Shown piece after piece: positions 33,078-41,294 of a stretch of 62,652 nt of DNA. Position 1 is the stretch's first letter. Every line of letters starts with the position of its first letter. The position numbers and the translations under genes are program-made. This DNA comes from Ectopseudomonas khazarica (GTDB lineage Bacteria; Pseudomonadota; Gammaproteobacteria; Pseudomonadales; Pseudomonadaceae), in NCBI RefSeq assembly GCF_004521985.1, contig NZ_SBHZ01000024.1:1-62652 (forward strand), read 5' to 3'. The notes under the pieces were generated by a model. The model saw nothing but the letters and a program-made list of their open reading frames with translations. It did not search any database and was not told the origin of the DNA.

Positions 33078-33991
33078 GGTTGGAACTCCTTGATGCTGTC
33101 GTTGCGCAGCAGGTAGCCGGTGGGGTCCTGCTCCAGGCGGCGGGAGAAGCCGCGCAGGGCGCTGAGGGTTTCGTGCAGCTCGGCGATGGCCGGGCCAAGC
33201 TCGCTGAGCCCCTGCATGCCGTTGTCCAGGGCGCTGCGGTTGTTCGCCAGCAGCTCCTCGATGTTGCGGCTGCTGCGTTCCAGCGAGGCCATCAGGCGTT
33301 CGGCGTTCTCCATCACCTGCGTGCCCTGGCCGTCGAGCAGGCGGTTGGCCGTACGCATCAGTGCGGCGGCTTCGCGGGTGGCGGCGCCGACCTGCTGCAT
33401 GGCGGCGCCGAGATCGTCGCGCTGATCGGCCAGCCCGGCGGTGGTGCGCTCCAGGTTGTCCAGGGTGCGCGACACCCGTTCGGCATTCTCCCGCGACAGC
33501 ATGCGGTTGGCCCGGTTGAGCAGGCGGGTGATGTTGACCAGCAGGTCCTCGCCGTTGGCCATCAGGCGTGACAGCGGCGAGCGATCGGCGATGATGATCC
33601 CCGGTTGGCCGTGCTCGCCTTCCAGCGCGGGGCTTTCCGGGCTGCCACCATGCAGCTGGATCACCGCCAGGCCGGTGATGCCGGTGATCGCCAGGCGGGC
33701 GCGGGTGTCCTGCTTGATCGGGGTGTTGCCGACGATGCGGATGCGCGCCCGTACGGTGCGTGGATCGTTCGGGTCGAGGCCGAGGCTGACCACGTCGCCG
33801 ACCTTGATGCCGCTGTACTGCACGGCGCTGCCCTGGGACAGCCCGGTGACCGCCTCGTTGAAGATCACCTCGTAGTCGGTGAAGGCGCGATCGGAGCTGC
33901 TGCTGTTCAGCCACAGGCCGAACAGCAGCGCGGCACCCACCGTGAGCACGGTGAACAGGCCGATCAGCACGTGATGGGCTCTGGGTTCCAT
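33074..33991 (-). CDS. MlaD/MCE-domain phospholipid-transport substrate-binding protein
   Basis: This 305-residue protein is anchored by one N-terminal membrane helix (about 7-29) followed by a single MCE/MlaD domain at about 38-120 (Y-S-G-I-K-V-G-D-V near 60-68). A long, mostly helical, coiled-coil-prone C-terminal part (about 150-290) follows, as in MCE proteins whose helices form a periplasmic tunnel. It probably carries lipids between the membranes with the permease, ATPase and lipoprotein encoded around it. It is longer than E. coli MlaD (183 residues) and closer to the MCE subunit of alternative Mla-type systems. Confidence 0.9.
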   Translation of the reverse strand: MEPRAHHVLIGLFTVLTVGAALLFGLWLNSSSSDRAFTDYEVIFNEAVTGLSQGSAVQYSGIKVGDVVSLGLDPNDPRTVRARIRIVGNTPIKQDTRARLAITGITGLAVIQLHGGSPESPALEGEHGQPGIIIADRSPLSRLMANGEDLLVNITRLLNRANRMLSRENAERVSRTLDNLERTTAGLADQRDDLGAAMQQVGAATREAAALMRTANRLLDGQGTQVMENAERLMASLERSSRNIEELLANNRSALDNGMQGLSELGPAIAELHETLSALRGFSRRLEQDPTGYLLRNDSIKEFQP

Positions 33992-34777
33992 TCATTGACT
34001 CCCTGCCGCGGTCGCGGCCTGTGCGGCTGCGCGTCCACGCGGGCCGTGAAAATATGCCTGAATCCAGCTGTCGTCGGTGGCGGCCACCACCTCCAGGCGG
34101 TCGGCCACCAGCACCTTTTTCTGCGCCAGCACCGCGACCCGGTCGCAGATGCTGTAGAGCGTGTCGAGGTCGTGGGTCACCAGAAACACGCTCAGCCCCA
34201 GGCTGTCGCTGAGGGTACGGATCAACTGGTCGAAGGCCGCCGCACCGATTGGGTCGAGGCCGGCAGTGGGTTCATCGAGAAACAGGATGTCCGGGTCCAG
34301 CGCCAGCGCGCGGGCGAGTGCGGCGCGCTTGGCCATGCCGCCGGACAGCGAGCTGGGGTATTTGTCGGCGGCGTCCTGTGGCAGGCCGGCCAGGGCGATC
34401 TTGACCCGTGCCAGGCGCTCGGCGGCGGCGCGTGACAGACCGGCATGCTCGATCAGCGGCAGGGCGATGTTCTCGCTGACGGTCAGCGAGGAGAACAGCG
34501 CGCCGCGCTGGTAGAGCACGCCGAAACGGCGCTCCAGCTGCGAGCGCTTCTCGGCCGGCAGGCTCAGCAGCTCTTCGCCGAATACCCGCACGGTGCCGGC
34601 GTTGGGACGGCGCAGGCCGACGATGCTGCGCAACAGCACCGACTTGCCGGTACCGGAGCCGCCGACCACGCCGAGAATCTCGCCGCGATAGAGATCGAAA
34701 TCCAGGTGCTCGTGCACCACCTGGCTGCCGAAGCGGTTGCTCAGGTCGCGCACCTCGATGATGGCCTCGCGCGTCAC
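33992..34777 (-). CDS. ABC transporter ATPase, MlaF-like
   Basis: This 261-residue ATPase has Walker A G-G-S-G-T-G-K-S near residues 38-45, Q-loop L-Y-Q-R-G, the MlaF-type signature L-S-G-G-M near 143, Walker B I-L-F-L-D-E-P-T-A-G-L-D and the T-H-D switch. The signature L-S-G-G-M (not Q) is typical of lipid-transport MlaF proteins. The start is GTG at 34777, overlapping the permease TGA (GTGA), so it is translationally coupled. There is no gap before the MCE gene. Confidence 0.92.
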   Translation of the reverse strand: MTREAIIEVRDLSNRFGSQVVHEHLDFDLYRGEILGVVGGSGTGKSVLLRSIVGLRRPNAGTVRVFGEELLSLPAEKRSQLERRFGVLYQRGALFSSLTVSENIALPLIEHAGLSRAAAERLARVKIALAGLPQDAADKYPSSLSGGMAKRAALARALALDPDILFLDEPTAGLDPIGAAAFDQLIRTLSDSLGLSVFLVTHDLDTLYSICDRVAVLAQKKVLVADRLEVVAATDDSWIQAYFHGPRGRAAAQAATAAGSQ

Positions 34778-35913
34778 CAGCCCATCTCCATCAGGAACAG
34801 GGCAGCCAGCGCGTCGAGCAGGATGACCACGAAGATCGACTGCACCACCGCCGAAGTGGTGTGTTCGCCCACCGACTGGGCGCTGCCGCTGACCTTGAAG
34901 CCTTCCAGGCAGCCGATCAGGGCGATCAGGAAGGCGAAGATCGGCGCCTTGAGCAGGCCGACCAGGAAATGCCGCAGCAGGTCGCTGTCCTGCAGGATCG
35001 ACAGGTACATCGCCGACGGAATGTCCAGCGCCACTGCGCAGACCAGGGCGCCGCCGAGCATGCCGCTGAGCATGGCGATGAAGGTCAGGATCGGCAGGGC
35101 GATGAGCATGGCGAATACCCGAGGCAGCACCAGCAGCTCGACGGGGCTCAGGCCCAGGGTGCGGATGGCGTCGATCTCCTCGTTGGCTTTCATCGAGCCG
35201 ATCTGCGCGGTGAAGGCGCTGGCGGTGCGTCCGGCCATGAGGATGGCGGTGAGCAGCACGCCGAACTCGCGCAGGAAGGAGAAGGCGACCAGGTTTACCG
35301 TGTAGATGCTGGCGCCGAAGTCCGCGAGGATGGTGGCGCCGAGGAAGGCCACCACGGCGCCGACCAGGAAGGTCAGCAGGGCGACGATGGGCACGGCGTT
35401 GAGCCCGCACTGCTCCAGGTGCGCGGCCAGCGACGTCAGGCGCCAGCGCCGTGGGCGTATCAGGATGGCGAGCATGCCGCTCAGGGTCAGGCCCATGAAA
35501 CCGAGCAGCGCCCGCCCCTGGTGCCACATGCCCTCGACGACCTCGCCGATATGCCCGAGCACTTCGCGCAGCACCGACGGTTCGCCAGGTGTCTGCGCCT
35601 GCCGGCTGTCGGCCATGGCATCGGCCACCGCCAGCAGCAGCGCACGGCGCTGGCTGTTCAGCGCGCTCCGCTCCGTGAGCTGGCGCAGGCGCGCGCTGCC
35701 GAACAGCTCCACCAGCAGCGCGGCCCCCGCGGTATCCAGTGCGGCCAAGGTGCTGAGATCGACCGGCTCCTCGCCCTGCAGGCGCTCGCGCAGAGCCAGC
35801 ACCTGGGGTTCTAGCCGGGCGTAGTGGGCCAGCGTCCAGTCGCCGCCAATCCGCAGGCCGTTGGCGGCATCCTTGCTGCTGGTCTGAAGCGGGGTCAGGT
35901 AGGGCGTGGTCAT
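34774..35913 (-). CDS. MlaE-family permease with N-terminal STAS-like domain
   Basis: This 379-residue protein has a cytoplasmic STAS-like domain at about 1-100 (L-S-T-L-A-A-L-D-T-A-G-A-A-L-L), fused to an MlaE-type permease (about 130-379). The permease has five or six membrane segments and the E-x-D-A-I-R-T-L-G-L coupling-helix motif near residue 252. In E. coli the STAS protein MlaB is a separate subunit, so the fusion is notable though known in the family. It is the first gene of the four-gene minus-strand cluster and divergent from the flavin monooxygenase. Confidence 0.92.
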   Translation of the reverse strand: MTTPYLTPLQTSSKDAANGLRIGGDWTLAHYARLEPQVLALRERLQGEEPVDLSTLAALDTAGAALLVELFGSARLRQLTERSALNSQRRALLLAVADAMADSRQAQTPGEPSVLREVLGHIGEVVEGMWHQGRALLGFMGLTLSGMLAILIRPRRWRLTSLAAHLEQCGLNAVPIVALLTFLVGAVVAFLGATILADFGASIYTVNLVAFSFLREFGVLLTAILMAGRTASAFTAQIGSMKANEEIDAIRTLGLSPVELLVLPRVFAMLIALPILTFIAMLSGMLGGALVCAVALDIPSAMYLSILQDSDLLRHFLVGLLKAPIFAFLIALIGCLEGFKVSGSAQSVGEHTTSAVVQSIFVVILLDALAALFLMEMGW

Positions 35914-36053
35914 GGCGACAGCTTAGCGCCGCAGAGGCCTCGCCGGCCAGTCGAGGCACGCGCGCGCCGTGACGGACCAATCGAAGGTCGGATGACAGGG
36001 CGATGAACTAAGGTGAGTCTGTGTCGACCGTCCTTCTCTCGCGAGTGAGTGCC

Positions 36054-37538
36054 ATGTCCGTGGAACACCTGGATGTCCTGATCATCGGTGCCGGCCTGTC
36101 CGGTATCGGCGCCGCCTGCCATCTCAAGCGCCTGTGCGCCGACAAGCGTTTCGCCATTCTCGAGGGGCGACAGGCCATGGGCGGGACCTGGGACCTGTTC
36201 CGCTATCCGGGCATCCGTTCCGACTCGGACATGTACACGCTGGGCTACAACTTCAGGCCCTGGAGCGATCCGCAGGCCATCGCCGACGGGCCGTCTATTC
36301 GTCGCTACATCGAGGACACCGCCCGTGAGCAGGGTGTCGATCGGCTGATCCGCTATCAGCACCGGGTGCTCGAGGCGAACTGGTGCAGTGCCAGCGCCAC
36401 CTGGCAACTGCGGGTGCAGCGGGGTGACGAGGACGAGCCGCTGCGCATGAGCTGCCGCTTCCTGATGATGTGCACCGGCTACTACCGCTACGAGGCCGGC
36501 TACACCCCGGCGTTCGCCGGGCGCGAGGCCTACCGGGGCACCTTCATCCATCCGCAGTCCTGGCCGCAGGGCTTCGACTGCAGCGGCAAGCGGGTGCTGG
36601 TGATCGGCAGCGGTGCGACTGCCGTGACGCTGGTGCCGGCGCTGGCCGAGGCGGGCGCGCAGGTCACCATGCTGCAGCGCTCGCCCAGCTACGTGGTCAA
36701 CCTGCCGCAACGCGATGCGCTGTCCAACGCGCTGCGCCGGGTACTGCCGGAAACCTGGGTCTACCGCCTGGCGCGCGGGCGCAACGTGACCTTGCAGCTG
36801 ATCTTCTACAAGCTGGCCAAGCGGTTCCCGGGGCTGGTGCGCCGGGTGCTGCTGGGACTGGTGCGGCGGCAGTTGGGGACGGTCGATCCGCAGCACTTCA
36901 GCCCGAGCTACAAACCCTGGGACCAGCGCGTGTGCGCGGTGCCGGACGGTGATCTGTTCCGCGTGCTGCGGCAGGGCAAGGCGCAGGTGGTGACGGCCGA
37001 GATCGAGCGTTTCACCGCGCACGGCGTGCGCCTGAGCAATGGCGAGGAGCTCGAGGCCGAGGTGGTCGTCAGCGCCACCGGCCTGCAGCTGCAGTTGTTC
37101 GGCGGCATTGCCGTGAGCGTCGATGGCGCGCCGTTCGAGGCGCCGAAGAGCATGGGCTATCGCGGCATCATGTTGCGTGATCTGCCCAATCTGGCGGTGG
37201 TGATGGGCTACACCAACGCCAGCTGGACGCTCAAGGCCGACCTGTCCAGCGAATACTTCTGCCGCCTGATACGGCACATGGACGCCACCGGCATGCGCCA
37301 GGTGACGCCACGCGACGGCGACGGCCAGGTGCGTCCACAGCCGTTTCTCGACCTGCAGTCCGGCTACATCGAGCGCGCTGCGCACCTGCTGCCGGCGCAG
37401 GGCGACCGGGTGCCCTGGAAGTTGCACCAGAACTACCTGCTGGATCTGCTGCAACTGCGCTACGGCAGGCTGGAGGACGACTACCTGGTCTTCTCGGCGG
37501 AGCAGGATGAGGGGCAGGCGGAACTGGCACAGCCCTGA
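36054..37538 (+). CDS. Flavin-containing monooxygenase (Baeyer-Villiger type)
   Basis: This 494-residue FAD/NADPH monooxygenase has an FAD-binding Rossmann motif G-A-G-L-S-G-I-G near residues 12-19, G-T-W followed by Y-P-G-I-R-S-D-S-D-M-Y (a Baeyer-Villiger hallmark region), a variant of the F-x-G-x-x-x-H-x-x-x-W/P fingerprint near 165 and the NADPH loop G-S-G-A-T-A near 187. The substrate could be a ketone or another nucleophile and cannot be inferred. The ATG at 36054 begins a typical N-terminus; a GTG at 36021 with AAGGTGAG upstream is a plausible alternative that adds 11 residues. No neighbouring pathway genes point to a substrate. Confidence 0.88.
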   Translation: MSVEHLDVLIIGAGLSGIGAACHLKRLCADKRFAILEGRQAMGGTWDLFRYPGIRSDSDMYTLGYNFRPWSDPQAIADGPSIRRYIEDTAREQGVDRLIRYQHRVLEANWCSASATWQLRVQRGDEDEPLRMSCRFLMMCTGYYRYEAGYTPAFAGREAYRGTFIHPQSWPQGFDCSGKRVLVIGSGATAVTLVPALAEAGAQVTMLQRSPSYVVNLPQRDALSNALRRVLPETWVYRLARGRNVTLQLIFYKLAKRFPGLVRRVLLGLVRRQLGTVDPQHFSPSYKPWDQRVCAVPDGDLFRVLRQGKAQVVTAEIERFTAHGVRLSNGEELEAEVVVSATGLQLQLFGGIAVSVDGAPFEAPKSMGYRGIMLRDLPNLAVVMGYTNASWTLKADLSSEYFCRLIRHMDATGMRQVTPRDGDGQVRPQPFLDLQSGYIERAAHLLPAQGDRVPWKLHQNYLLDLLQLRYGRLEDDYLVFSAEQDEGQAELAQP

Positions 37539-37683
37539 TGACGCGGGGGGTATAGCGAATGTCCTACAAAAAAATGCACGATCGCGCCGCTGACAGCCCT
37601 GGCACAGGGCTACTACCATTTTGCGATATGCGTCACGGATGAGTCAGCGGGTGTGAGATCACCCATTCAACGAGAGGTCGGCC

Positions 37684-37851
37684 ATGAAGGAACAGCGCCA
37701 TTTACCTGCACTGCGTGCCCATATCGAGCACCTGCTCAGCAGCGGCTGGGTGATCTCCAGCCGTACACCCTTGACGTTGCAGAACGGACGACGCTGTTAT
37801 CTGGTCTCCCACGGCATGCTGATCAGCGAATCCGCCTCGCGCGCTGCCTGA
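37684..37851 (+). CDS. Small uncharacterised protein, 55 residues
   Basis: This short ORF has a good ribosome binding site (GAGAGG, seven bases before the ATG), normal Pseudomonas codon choice and an intrinsic terminator 14 bases after the stop, which supports it as a real monocistronic gene. The product is basic and has no hydrophobic segment or metal motif. It reads like a small soluble DNA/RNA- or protein-binding factor with H-I-E-H-L-L-S-S-G-W near residues 13-22 and G-R-R-C-Y near 35. I do not recognise its family. Confidence 0.7.
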   Translation: MKEQRHLPALRAHIEHLLSSGWVISSRTPLTLQNGRRCYLVSHGMLISESASRAA

Positions 37852-37864
37852 GCAGGTTTCCCGA

Positions 37865-37905
37865 CCGCTGCGCCCCCCATCCCGCCTTGGCGCAGCGGCG
37901 TTTTT
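37865..37905 (+). terminator. Intrinsic terminator after the small ORF
   Basis: The 10-bp arms CCGCTGCGCC and GGCGCAGCGG flank a 14-base loop and are followed by CGTTTTT. Position and T run fit a terminator for the 55-residue gene. Confidence 0.8.
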
Positions 37906-38076
37906 GGTTACCGGATATTGCGCCGCCAACCCCCTCGCTTCACGCCTGCATCCCGGTTCATCTGGGCTGCGCCCATCCTGCCCCTCTTTGCTGATGATGC
38001 GTCGATCGCTGTAACGCCTTGGTCCGGGCGTGGTCTGTGCCTATAACCCTTCGGTCACCGTTAGAGGTTCCACGCC

Positions 38077-38997
38077 ATGCCCAGCCGTCGTCGATTCCTG
38101 CACGGTAGCGCCAGCCTGGCGGCGCTCGCCGCCCTGATGCCCTGGTTGCCATCATCCGCCTTCGCCTCCAGCGGCCTGATGAGCAGGCCCATACCCAGTA
38201 CCGGTGAGCTGCTGCCGGTGGTGGGGCTGGGCACGTCGCGCACGCACGATGTCGCCATGACGGACGCAGCGCTGGAGCCGTTGCGCGAGGTGCTGCGCAC
38301 GCTGGCCAATGGCGGTGCCAGCCTGGTGGACACCGCGCCCAGCTACGGGCGGGCGGAGGCGGTCTGCGGTGCGCTGGCGGCGGAGGACGACATGCGCAAG
38401 CGGCTGTTCCTGGCCAGCAAGGTATCGTCCACCGGGCGTGCGGCCGGGGAGCGCCAGGTCGAGGCCAGCTTCGCCGCGTTGCGCACTGACACCATCGACC
38501 TGATGCAGGTGCACAACCTGCAGGACACCCGCACCCAGCTCGACCTGCTGCGCGAACTGAAGGCGCAGGGGCGGGTGCGCTACATCGGCGTCACCCATTA
38601 CCTGGACTCCGCCCATGAGCGCCTGCTGCAGGTGCTGCGCCAGGAGCCGGTGGACTTCGTCCAGTTCAACTACTCCATCGGCGAACGCAACGCCGAGCGC
38701 GAGCTGTTGCCGTTCTGTGCCGACAAGGGCATCGCGGTGCTGATCAACCGCCCCTTCCAGCGCGCCGCACTGTTCGACCGGGTGCGCGGCAGGAGCCTGC
38801 CCGACTGGGTGGCCGTGGAGCTGGGTGCGACCTCCTGGGCGCAGTTGATGCTCAAGTTCATCCTCGCCCAGCCCGCCGTGACGGCGGTCATTCCGGCCAC
38901 CTCCACGCCGCGCTACATGGCCGACAACCTGCTGGCCGGGCAGGGCAAGCTGCCCGACGCGGCCCAGCGCCAGCGCATCGTCGAGCTGTTCGCCTGA
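38077..38997 (+). CDS. Tat-exported aldo/keto reductase-family protein
   Basis: This 306-residue protein has a twin-arginine signal peptide (S-R-R-R-F-L at residues 3-8, then a hydrophobic stretch and A-F-A cleavage near 29), so it is probably folded with its cofactor before export to the periplasm. The mature part is an aldo/keto reductase barrel. The catalytic Asp/Tyr are in V-D-T-A-P-S-Y near 85-91, Lys in A-S-K-V near 112 and His in Q-V-H-N-L near 142. A periplasmic aldo/keto reductase is unusual because NADPH is cytoplasmic. It ends one base before the next gene, an NTP/NDP-exchanger-like permease, and both are probably cotranscribed. Confidence 0.87.
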   Translation: MPSRRRFLHGSASLAALAALMPWLPSSAFASSGLMSRPIPSTGELLPVVGLGTSRTHDVAMTDAALEPLREVLRTLANGGASLVDTAPSYGRAEAVCGALAAEDDMRKRLFLASKVSSTGRAAGERQVEASFAALRTDTIDLMQVHNLQDTRTQLDLLRELKAQGRVRYIGVTHYLDSAHERLLQVLRQEPVDFVQFNYSIGERNAERELLPFCADKGIAVLINRPFQRAALFDRVRGRSLPDWVAVELGATSWAQLMLKFILAQPAVTAVIPATSTPRYMADNLLAGQGKLPDAAQRQRIVELFA

Positions 38998-38998
38998 G

Positions 38999-40288
38999 AT
39001 GCAGGCGCTCACACGGCGCCTGGCACGGGCAGTCAATGCCGAAAGCGGGGAACTGCCGGCGGTGCTCGCCGGTTTCGCCCTGTTCTTCTGCCTGTTCGCC
39101 GGCTATTTCATGCTGCGGCCGATCCGCGAGGCGATGGGCATCACGGGCGGGGTGAGCAACCTGCAGTGGCTGTTCAGCGCCACCTTCGTCGTCATGTTGC
39201 TGGCCGTGCCGCTGTTCGCCTGGCTCAACTCGAAGGTCCCGCGCATTCAGTTCATCGACTGGGTGTACGGCTTCTTCTGCCTCAACCTGCTCGCCTTCGT
39301 CCTGCTGTTTCGCCTCGATCACGACAGCGTCTGGCTGGCGCGGGTGTTCTACGTGTGGATATCGGTCTACAACCTGTTCGTCGTGTCGGTGGCCTGGAGC
39401 CTGATGGCCGATGTGTTCGATGCGGCCCAGGCCCGCCGCCTGTTCGCCTTCATCGCCGCCGGCGCCAGTGTCGGTGGGCTCTGCGGTCCGCTGCTGAGCA
39501 CGCTGCTGGTGGGCGGCGTCGGTGAGTCGGGCCTGATGCTGATGGCCGCCGTGCTGCTGGGCGTGGCCATCTCGCTCAAGCGCTACCTGATGGGCTGGCG
39601 CGAAGGGCGGGGCGCCGGCCGGCCCGGGGCGCAGGCCAGTGAAAGCCCGCGCCGGCCGGTAGCGGGCAATCCGTTCAGTGGCCTGACCCGCCTGCTGCGC
39701 TCGCGCTACCTGCTGGGCATCGGCGCCTTCATTCTGCTGCTGACCTCGGTGAGCACCTTTCTCTACTTCGAGCAGGCACGTCTGGTGGCTGCGCTGTTCC
39801 CGGACCGTGCCGAGCAGGTGCGGGTGTTCGGGGTGATCGATTTTGTGGTGCAGGCCGGTGCGCTGAGCGCGCAGCTGTTCATCACCGGGCGGCTGGCGCA
39901 GCGGCTCGGGGTGCGGGTGTTGCTGGCGCTGGTGCCAGCCCTGGTCAGCCTCGGTTTCATCGGCCTGGCGCTGGCGCCGACCTTCGCCATGCTGGCGGGG
40001 CTGATGATCGTGCGGCGCATCGGCGAGTACGCCTTCGTGCGTCCGGGGCGCGAGATGCTGTTCGCGCCGCTGGATGCCGAGAGCAAGTACAAGGTGAAGA
40101 ACTTCATCGACACGGTGGTCTATCGCGGCGGCGACGCCCTCAGTGGCTGGGCCAAGGCCGGCCTGGACATGCTCGGCCAGGGTACCTGGTTGATCGCCGT
40201 GGTCGGCGCGTTCTGCGCCGCGCTGTGGGGCCTGCTCGGCTGGCACCTGGGTGGTCGCGCCGATGCACAGGCGCGTGAGCGGCAATAG
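38999..40288 (+). CDS. NTP/NDP-exchange-like (Tlc-family) membrane transporter
   Basis: This 429-residue protein has about twelve membrane segments and resembles the bacterial members of the ATP/ADP-translocase (Tlc) or MFS-like group annotated as NTP/NDP exchange transporter. Conserved pieces include F-A-G-Y-F-M-L-R-P-I-R-E near residues 33-44, typical of the group, and Y-K-V-K-N-F-I-D near 364. Intracellular parasites use true Tlc proteins to import ATP; in a free-living Pseudomonas the substrate is unknown. The ATG directly follows the preceding stop (TGAGATG), so it is coupled to the Tat aldo/keto reductase gene. Confidence 0.82.
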   Translation: MQALTRRLARAVNAESGELPAVLAGFALFFCLFAGYFMLRPIREAMGITGGVSNLQWLFSATFVVMLLAVPLFAWLNSKVPRIQFIDWVYGFFCLNLLAFVLLFRLDHDSVWLARVFYVWISVYNLFVVSVAWSLMADVFDAAQARRLFAFIAAGASVGGLCGPLLSTLLVGGVGESGLMLMAAVLLGVAISLKRYLMGWREGRGAGRPGAQASESPRRPVAGNPFSGLTRLLRSRYLLGIGAFILLLTSVSTFLYFEQARLVAALFPDRAEQVRVFGVIDFVVQAGALSAQLFITGRLAQRLGVRVLLALVPALVSLGFIGLALAPTFAMLAGLMIVRRIGEYAFVRPGREMLFAPLDAESKYKVKNFIDTVVYRGGDALSGWAKAGLDMLGQGTWLIAVVGAFCAALWGLLGWHLGGRADAQARERQ

Positions 40289-40301
40289 CGCGGTGTGCTG
40301 A

Positions 40302-41198
40302 TCAACCGGCCACCGCGATGATCTCCTCGATCAGCCATTGCAGCGCGGCGTCACGCTGGCGCTGGGCCAGGCTGACCATCTCCAGGTGGAAGGGGCCGAG
40401 GGTGAAGGGCAGGTCGAACAGCCGCAGCGGCAGCAGGCTGGCGAAATGCCGGGCCAGGGCGGTGGGCAGCACGGCGGTCAGCTCACTGCCGGCGACGATG
40501 TGCGCGGCCTGCAGGTAGTTCGGCGTGGTGTAGAGAATCTGCCGCGACAGACCCTGTTCGCCGAGCCACTGATCGACCATGCCACGGGTCTGTCCACCGT
40601 GGACCCAGAGGTGGCGCAGGCGCAGGAACACACTGAGGTCCGGCGCCTCCTGCAACAGCGGATGGTCGTTGCGCGCCGCCAGCTTGAGCGTCTCGCTCAT
40701 CCAGTGGCGGCGGGCGAAGCGTGCGGGCAGCTCGTCGAAGCGTCCCAGCACCAGGTCCAGCTCGCCCTTGTCCAGCGCTTCCATCGGCAGGCTCGGGCTG
40801 AGGTGGCGAATGTCGATGCCGACGCCCGGTGCGTGACGGCTGAGGCGGTCGAGCAGGCGAGGCATGCACACCAGCTCGACGTAGTCGGTGACGGCGATGC
40901 GAAAGCGTTGGCGGCTCTCGCCGGGCACGAAGGACTCGCCGGCGCTCAGGCTCTGCTCCAGCTGGCGCAGGGCGCTGCGGATCGGCGCCTCCAGGGCCAG
41001 TGCCCGTGGCGTGGGTTGCATGCGCCTGCCCACGCGCACCAGCAGCGGGTCGTCGAGCAGCTCGCGCAGGCGGTTCAGGGCATTGCTCACGGCCGGTTGG
41101 CTCAGCGCCAGGCGTTCGGCGGCGCGCGAGACGTTCTGCTCGCGCAGCAGGGCGTCGAGCACGCGCAGCAGGTTGAGGTCGAAGTTGCTGAAATTCAT
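40302..41198 (-). CDS. LysR-family transcriptional regulator of the acyl-CoA locus
   Basis: This 298-residue regulator has an N-terminal winged helix-turn-helix (residues about 1-65; V-S-R-A-A-E-R-L-A-L-S-Q-P-A-V-S-N near 23-39) and a C-terminal LysR substrate-binding domain. The motif N-F-x-x-F-D-L-N-L-L-R-V-L at the start resembles the NodD/NahR/LinR branch. The start at 41198 is chosen because M-N-F-S-N-F-D-L-N is the family N-terminus; the long upstream extension is antisense to the next gene. It is divergent from the 3-hydroxyacyl-CoA dehydrogenase gene over a 96-base gap that contains a LysR-box candidate, so it probably controls that operon. Its order relative to the downstream genes matches PA5189-PA5185 of PAO1. 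Confidence 0.93.
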   Translation of the reverse strand: MNFSNFDLNLLRVLDALLREQNVSRAAERLALSQPAVSNALNRLRELLDDPLLVRVGRRMQPTPRALALEAPIRSALRQLEQSLSAGESFVPGESRQRFRIAVTDYVELVCMPRLLDRLSRHAPGVGIDIRHLSPSLPMEALDKGELDLVLGRFDELPARFARRHWMSETLKLAARNDHPLLQEAPDLSVFLRLRHLWVHGGQTRGMVDQWLGEQGLSRQILYTTPNYLQAAHIVAGSELTAVLPTALARHFASLLPLRLFDLPFTLGPFHLEMVSLAQRQRDAALQWLIEEIIAVAG

Positions 41199-41205
41199 CT
41201 GCTGA

Positions 41206-41216
41206 ATACGTCGTAT
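41206..41216. promoter_or_regulatory. Candidate LysR box in the divergent regulator/operon promoter region
   Basis: ATAC-GTC-GTAT is an interrupted palindrome just upstream of the LysR gene start and 79 bases before the operon ATG, the usual location of the T-N11-A recognition site for LysR regulators. Binding is inferred only from position and symmetry. Confidence 0.45.
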
Positions 41217-41294
41217 CACAAGACTAAATTTCAAAAATAGTAGCGGCTTGCTTATCGTGACCCAAGCTTTTGGGCGCTTTCGAGAGGAACAACA

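Noticed and set aside
37539..37683. A sigma-54 promoter upstream of the 55-residue gene (CTGGCACAGGGC...)
   Set aside because: The GG and GC dinucleotides are not at the required -24/-12 spacing.
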